NCBI GenBank assembly: GCA_023653785.1
Contig: JAMKCH010078900.1
Location: 1 to 64,000, forward strand
Direction of reading: 5' to 3'
DNA: 64,000 nucleotides
DNA from: Ophioderma brevispina
Lineage: Eukaryota; Echinodermata; Ophiuroidea; Amphilepidida; Ophiodermatidae
This document shows, piece after piece, positions 57,880-64,000 of this stretch (position 1 is the stretch's first letter; every line of letters begins with the position of its first letter). The notes under the pieces were generated by a model. It did no database searches and had not been told where the DNA came from. It saw only the letters and a program-made list of their open reading frames with translations. The translations under genes were made by a program, and so were the position numbers.

Positions 57880-60800
57880 GGAATGAAATTTGGTACAGAT
57901 GTTAAGAAGACTAAGCTCTAGAAAACCATGTCCTGGGATATTTGAATGTCTGCTTCCTTTCTCAGTTATTCATTGAAGAGTGTTTATTGGTTGATATTGA
58001 TTGCCATGCCAACCCATGAACAAATCCGAGAACTTGGTTTCTCCCGAAATATCCAAATGGTATTGTGTTACATTTGTTAAGAAATTTAGCCATTCACAGG
58101 CCAGGCGTGGTTCCCATGACAATACTGAGTTTCAGACCAAGGCCTATATGTTGCGAATTGGCTTGTGGAGTTTTTAGAAATAACGGGCAAGCAGTCAAGA
58201 AAGAAAAAAAAAGGACGGACAGCGGTCCCAAATAGGTCCGATTATGTGGTCAAGGGGTAAGTGTAGACCTTATGTGACCCCTGAATGGCATTTGACCTCA
58301 TCTGTTACCCAATTAAAGCCACAATCAGTTATTTTTTTCGAAATTCAAAATGCCCATTTTGTCTCTAAATTGCTAGTGTTAGGTCATATCAACACTTTAT
58401 ATTATTGTTCTTCGTGAAACACATGCACTTGAATATTTTAAAGCGGTCATGAAGATGCCATTTGCGGCCGTTTTTAGACCTCCAGATGACTCATGTACTT
58501 TTGGGTCACTCTGAAACCCTGCAAACAAAGAATGTATGTCCTCCCATACATTCATGCCAAATATCAGCCCCATATGTCAAAGCATAATGAAACTCATAAC
58601 TGGACAGACAAACAGATGTTTTCCTAATGGGAAATTTGCAAACGTATGTATTGATTAAATACGTATCTCTGTACTTTTGCTTTAACTCTCGTCCGACCAA
58701 CGGATGATTCCCTGTCGCACAAAAACGCAAACGAATAATGATCTAAGGCTTCACAACCAAACCTACTCTATAGAAGATGTACAAGGTTTCCACGCATGCG
58801 TAAATCGACTCTAGTCAGCGACATGACAGACTAGTCACCGACGGCACTTCGTGCCTGTGCAGTACATTCCTATTTATGCAAATAACCAGAAGGCTTTCGG
58901 CTATTAATACCGCTCGGTCAAGCCACGGCTGACTGACCTAAGTTTAAATGAACCGCGTTGCAGTATACACACAACTGAATGCAGTAAATCTTTGTGTGTA
59001 CATTGTACGTACCATGCTTGACCGCGCCGCAACTGACCCTGCTGAGTCAAAACACACTTCTGCGCATGTAATTATGACAGTAATCAATACTCCCATTGCA
59101 TTTCCCAATTCAAACTTGGTTCCACTGCCAAAAAATAGCCATGCATATTTGCAATGGCAACGTAGTAAACGTAAACGTCACCCTGCATAGATGAGACAGT
59201 GTGTTCAGAATTGACCAAAGTGACGCCGACACAAATAGGACATCTCGCTAGTCAATTAGATCGCGCATAATCTATGATTATTGAACCCTCAATTTCTAGG
59301 ATTGACTCATAGTGCAACGTTACTAACCCAAAACAACAACACCACTCACAAACTGAAAGATCGGATTTGAATTCTGTTTTCAGCTTCCGATAGCTGAGAC
59401 CATCCTGGATTTACCCATTATCATTGCGTATATATTTCTGACCACCTGAAGTCTGAAAAGTCTCTCGAACGTCATGAACACATTTTTTTGAGATTTGCTT
59501 ACAAATAACGTTATAAATAACCTCTCAGTTATGTCGTCACTATGACGTCATATTGTTAACACTTGATATGTCTGTACTATATATATATATAGATATAAAT
59601 ATATAGATATAGATATATGTTATTGGACACAACTCATTTCCGATAGTGGTCTGACTGACGATGTCAGCCAATATGACACCCAAAATATGAACATCTTAAA
59701 AAAATACAGATTTACAATTATCAGCCACAAACGTATTGTGTCAGTGAAATAATTACAAACGTGCCTTCAGAAATATTTACTGATATAGTGATTATTTGAC
59801 TATTATCATCCATGGCGTTTACTTCGGACGTCATCTTGGATATATCGGGAAAGCCACGGCGGAGACCCAGCAGCAATTCATTTTATGATATGGGTTGAAG
59901 AACCTTTCAGGCTCAGCCCACGTTGTCAGCAGTTACGGCGATTTTTGTATGAATAAAATTCTGGGGTACGAGCTATTAGGCCCTTGAAACATTCTTATAC
60001 ACCTAACTATTTCATATATGTCTTCATGATTATTTTACCCTTTATAATAACGAAGCAAACATTATTATTTCCCAGCTATTAATTATCTTATTCCTGGTGC
60101 AGACGAATCAATCCTGGGGGTTATAACTACATTGCGTTTCTGTCGTTTGTTGACGCCTCTCCGATATTGGTACTACTGATGGTGACAGTGTCTTAAATAT
60201 CGCTGCTACTCCAAAACAGGTGACGCTGAAGAAATTCTAAAACGGTGATGTTGAATGTGCTGAAAACATTACGTACAGATTTATTAATATACATAGTCAA
60301 TTCAAAAACACAATCACAAATAATATCACATCTCTATTTCTTTTATTTCAGGCTTTTACAGAATTTGCATCTATTTTTTAAAGAAAATTATGAAAAAGGG
60401 GATTTGCCTGTCTAGTAAATTTGATGATTTTCGATGGAGGGTTTGATCCTATCGACGGCGGCCGGGAGGAGTAAGCCATGTTGGCGGTTTTGTTTTTAAA
60501 TTGGCGTGTACAAAGGCGTCTAGTTGGGAAATAAGGCGTGGAGACTGTAATACTCTTGTTAAGGATTTATACAAATTGGTAAATGAACAAACCAAAGTAG
60601 GAACAAAATTATTTACAACACAAGAGCAAAAACAGTGTAACATTAAAGTTACATGCAAATCACGAAAAACTTATTAGGTCGTGATATATAGTTTGTTACT
60701 CTAAAAACTAACATCTACTAACGGTGAGAAAATGACAAATCCCAATTTTATAAGATTTGGAGAAAAGGATAGGTAGCGGAAAATAACATTAGCCGCCCTA

Positions 60801-61104
60801 ATCGTTTAACTTCGCCGGGAGGTACTGTCACTCATGAGAGTCAAAGAGGGGTGCGATATTAACCACATAATGTTTTGGCCTTCTGTTACACCTCATAAAT
60901 ATTCTGGACTGTCAACGTCAGTACCATTTCATTGGTTGCAAATGATACAATAGTATCTGGAATTTTTGTACAGGGGAATTCATCGGGAATGAGATAGCCC
61001 CATTACCTGTCCAAACATTAGCTGGATATTTATAATCGAGTAGCTGGCATTCCTGTCAGAACGGATTCTCCTTTGAAGCCGTAATTTGTAAATAATTTAC
61101 TTAC
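57880..61104. other. Largely unassigned DNA with one AT microsatellite
   Basis: A TATATAGATATAAATATATAG microsatellite lies at about 59,578-59,618. Words such as GGAGGAGTAAGCCATGTTGGCGG (near 60,470) echo repeat motifs elsewhere. Open frames of 69-80 codons have no recognised domain. If the exon at 61,105-61,224 is real, this is downstream intron of a minus-strand gene. Confidence 0.35.
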
Positions 61105-61224
61105 CTAATATTTGACAACTGTATGATGTTAGCAGAAGAGTTAGATGCAGAGCGTTGAGAATCGACCCTGGGGATTCCAATGACTCACCCGTAGTGTGTT
61201 CCTCAGGTAGAATCACGTCAGTTT
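61105..61224 (-). CDS. Candidate exon similar to the linker exon at 25,213-25,320
   Basis: On the minus strand, TTTATTGCAG (AG at 61,226-61,225) precedes a 120-nt segment ending at a consensus GTAAGT donor (from 61,104). With phase-1 entry it is fully open (TDVILPEEHTTGESLESPG at the start) and exits in phase 1, like the 108-nt exon at 25 kb. Its middle shares the GATTCTCAACG-xTCT-x-CATC core with that exon, but in a frame offset by one. The offset frame would read DSQRSASNSS and has a stop upstream. So it is either a paralogous exon with a one-base change or a chance match of about 20 bp. Confidence 0.4.
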
Positions 61225-61229
61225 CTGCA

Positions 61230-63495
61230 ATAAAGAGGTTGGGTGAAAGTATTTTTGTAAGGACTAAAGAGTCTATAAGCCTTTTTTGTAAAGCGAAATA
61301 AATCCCATCTTACCTGTACTTTGTAAACAGTCGACATTTATATACTCTTATAATATATATGTCACGAATCTTCCAAACAGGCCATCGACCAAAAAGGTCA
61401 CATTTCGAGATATCGGCGATTGAAGTTTTCGAGAATTATGGAACTTGAAATCAAAATTTAAAACATTTTAGGAAAATGATTTTTTTTATGTGGACATTGT
61501 GGACATTGAAACGTTCTTCATTTTGAGCACGCTTTCCATTCAATGTATGCTTGGTTTTCCTTGTCAAATTTAATTACAAGTGATGGTCTGTTTGCAAAAA
61601 CTAAAAAACGTCCTCGGTTTCTATGTCCACGGAGACGAATGCACATTGAGCTGTGTGGCGTACTCAAAAAAGAGGTTCGATCGATCGCATTCAGGCGGTG
61701 GTATTCAACATGTGAACATACTTTTGCCTGCGGAGGGTGCTAGAAATGACTATGCTGTTGTACGGTTTTCTAAGGTGTCATTGTCTCGTACAGCAAAATA
61801 ATGTGCCAGTGAAGATAGGAAAGAGGACTGATGAGGTTCTACCCAAATTATATTTTTGTATTAGAATTGATTAATCAAATATTTAATACTCAATGTAAAC
61901 ATATTAATACATCAAGCTATAAATATAGGCCTACAGTTAATTTATAACATATACAGTTAATTTGAATGGAAACCTGTAAAAAAGATGGATTTTGTTGGAA
62001 GAATGGCCTGCCAGAATTTCTGTAAAATTTATAGCATTTTTCGGTAAACTGTAGTACTTAATCGTTAGAATGAACATTCATAATACGGAATGTACGATAA
62101 TGTTGATTCTCGAAAAAAAATCGAATAAAGCTCCAGTTGTAGTCGTTTTATACGCCTTGGTAAATTGGACATTAAAATTTACACGTATTTTGCTGGATTC
62201 CAAATGTAGCATCGGCCACAGTGTAAGTACACTAAGGACATCCAAAGAGTATGTCTAGCGGTTGAAACCCTGGGTTTTGTGAATATTGACATAATAACTT
62301 TAATCAACGTTAAGTGGAGAAAGTTGTGATTTATCTGTTAGTGCTTGAAGGTGTATATTTTGATACTCTTTTTAGAGTAAAAGGAATCAAAGATCATAGT
62401 TTATCAAGAAGAAAGCTTTATCTTACTATCAAGTCATTTTTTTGTTTAAATTACGCGGCGTTCGGGCGAAAATCACGTAATTCTAATGATCGACACATAA
62501 ACAAGTTGTTATAAATGCTGTTATTTTCAGTACAATAAACTAAAAAACAACGCTTTATCATATGGTATTTTTTCATTTATAGTATTAAATTTGCAGTAGT
62601 TCCAACGTTCACTGAAAAATAAAATACAATATCATGTTAGGCTTACTACTTCAAGTACGAAAACCATAGGAAGAATACCGTATATTGGCAATTAGTATCA
62701 AATGACGTATCTAAAACTCGTAAAAATAAACGACCTCGTAGTGTATATCAGAACCAATTTGAATGAAAGGATATTCCATTGGATATATTTAATTTTGTCA
62801 TCAAACAGATAATTGCGTAGTATGTTTTCACCTTTCGGAGTCATCGCACTCTAGAGAGGTGCTATTATACTTTCTGTGTTGAAAACTTTCTATGAGTAAA
62901 AACAACTTAACCATTTGAGGTTAAGATGGCAGTTGATTTCAATTCCCAAATGCACATATTTCTGATTATCAAAGGGGTATTTATTGAAAATGCATAATGG
63001 AGAAATTTTTCTCATGTTAAACATTTCTTTTCGTTATTGGAATTGAAAAGGAAAAATTAAATAATTTTCCTGTATCTACTCAATAAGCGTAATCGATTGA
63101 ATTCAAGTTATAATTAATAATTTCAATGAGTACTCTTTTTAAGTACATTAATCATGTATTTAATTGAGATGGCTGAAAATGGAATGATAATGTTGTCTAC
63201 ATGCTACTCAAAACATATTTACTTTATTGCGCTTATTAGTAAACCACCGATATTTAAATTATCAAGTAGTGAAATTATTAATCAACTAAGTTGCTGGACC
63301 TCAAAAATAATATCGTAGGTATGTGGGAAAATATAGGAAAAGAGAAAAGAGGAAGGAAAACGAAAAAGAGTTGGCTTGTTTCTTTGTTACAGTGCATTTG
63401 GTCTTAAAACCTCGCATCTAACAAAGGGGTGGGTGGTAGCCACCCCCCTTCGGGTTTCACCGGCAAGCTAAAGCCCCCCTTTTGGTGCCAGAGTA
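61230..63495. other. Unassigned AT-rich DNA
   Basis: A plus-strand frame of 73 codons at 61,580-61,801 (NVLGFYVHGDECTLSC, GGGIQHVNILLP) looks more protein-like than most but has no domain that I recognise and no clear splice context. A G/C-rich patch with runs of C lies at about 63,425-63,480. The rest shows nothing. Confidence 0.35.
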
Positions 63496-63499
63496 TTAA

Positions 63500-63935
63500 T
63501 GTAATTGTCAATTGACATATTGGCCTCTTTGTTATCCAAAAACAAACATCCACGGGGTTATAGGAAAGATAAAGGTGATCACAAAGAAAAGGTTAGGAAA
63601 TCACATTTTTGTTTTTTTTTTCATGTGGGAAATGACTTTAGTTTTATTATGAGAGCATTTTAGGCTAAATAAGGTGGTTTGGGTCGCTAAAATCGAAATA
63701 TCAATTTCCACCTTATATTCAGTATTTTCGACTTTTCCTCAACATTGACGTCATAGTGACGTCTAATGGTGGTGTTGAAATACTTATTTGGTACAAATGG
63801 AAATAACAAACTCTAGCTATCCTTTGGTACCAAATTTACAGGAATCGGATGTTCAGTCACGGAAACCCCCCAACACCCTTCGGAGTGTTTGTTTTAAACA
63901 AATGGCTCGGTAGACGAGGGTTAATTTGGCAGTAA
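63500..63935. repeat. Interspersed repeat, copy 2 (partner 40,058-40,760)
   Basis: The same word order and orientation as the partner, from GTCAATTGACAT to GGTAGACGAGGGTTAA. It lacks the long C-run of copy 1 and about 200 bp of its left-central part. Confidence 0.75.
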
Positions 63936-64000
63936 ATTAATTTTAAGTAACTTTTAAACCGGTAAGGCTATCTACGATGAACTAGGAATCAAACCTTGGC

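Noticed and set aside
1..64000. Prokaryotic operon, plasmid or phage defence system
   Set aside because: There are no ordered ORFs or ribosome-binding sites. Introns, SINEs, LINEs and microsatellites show a metazoan nuclear genome.

Overview
This looks like nuclear DNA of a marine invertebrate deuterostome, most likely an echinoderm. It is AT-rich and intron-rich, with GT-AG splice sites, tRNA-derived SINEs, many short inverted-repeat elements, several decayed non-LTR and Ty3/gypsy elements, and repeated AGGCCTA words (for example near 13,510, 28,030 and 61,925). Nothing points to bacteria, an organelle or a plasmid. The species cannot be fixed from the sequence alone. Most open frames of 60-100 codons here are chance or repeat-borne.

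Host genes. The clearest is on the minus strand and leaves the window at its left end. Exons at 26,048-25,442, 25,320-25,213 and 23,701-23,580 join in compatible reading phases. They encode a possible SAM-like helical module, a Ser/Asn/Thr-rich linker and the start of an ankyrin array. Two further ankyrin-repeat exons lie at 12,338-12,242 and 135-30, and these are tandem duplicates that include their introns. A 120-bp exon at 61,224-61,105 resembles the linker exon and may belong to a paralogue. A second minus-strand model pairs an ORF with a good internal splice donor (43,079-42,680) with an exon of repeated IK(R/E)E(P/S) motifs (about 41,054-40,788) that now carries frameshifts.

Repeats, left to right: Ty3/gypsy integrase remnant (3.5-4.5 kb); non-LTR element with endonuclease and RT (4.9-7.5 kb); tandem and simple repeats (8-11 kb); tRNA-derived SINE (11.4-11.6 kb); satellite-like array that switches strand near 15.2 kb (13.6-17.0 kb); non-LTR RT (18.3-19.5 kb); LINE tail (20.6-21.0 kb); hAT-like MITE (24.45-24.66 kb); two tandem copies of a ~4.9-kb block carrying a minus-strand RT plus an inverted partial copy (28.8-40.0 kb); LINE tails (44.8-45.1 and 47.3-47.8 kb); long inverted-repeat elements (45.9-47.0 and 49.4-52.0 kb); a ~97-bp minisatellite (48.5-49.25 kb); a tandemly duplicated Ty3/gypsy fragment in which integrase lies upstream of the RT start (52.3-54.8 kb); a mariner-like inverted-repeat element with another MITE nested inside it (56.1-57.1 kb); and two copies of a ~200-bp palindromic MITE (43.4 and 57.3 kb).

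Data quality varies along the window. In 28.8-38.5 kb, in 12.2-17.0 kb and in several other blocks, repeat copies differ mainly by single-base indels, as if unpolished long reads had filled gaps. The inverted copy at 38.5-40.0 kb is much cleaner. Reading frames and copy numbers in the noisy blocks should be treated with caution.
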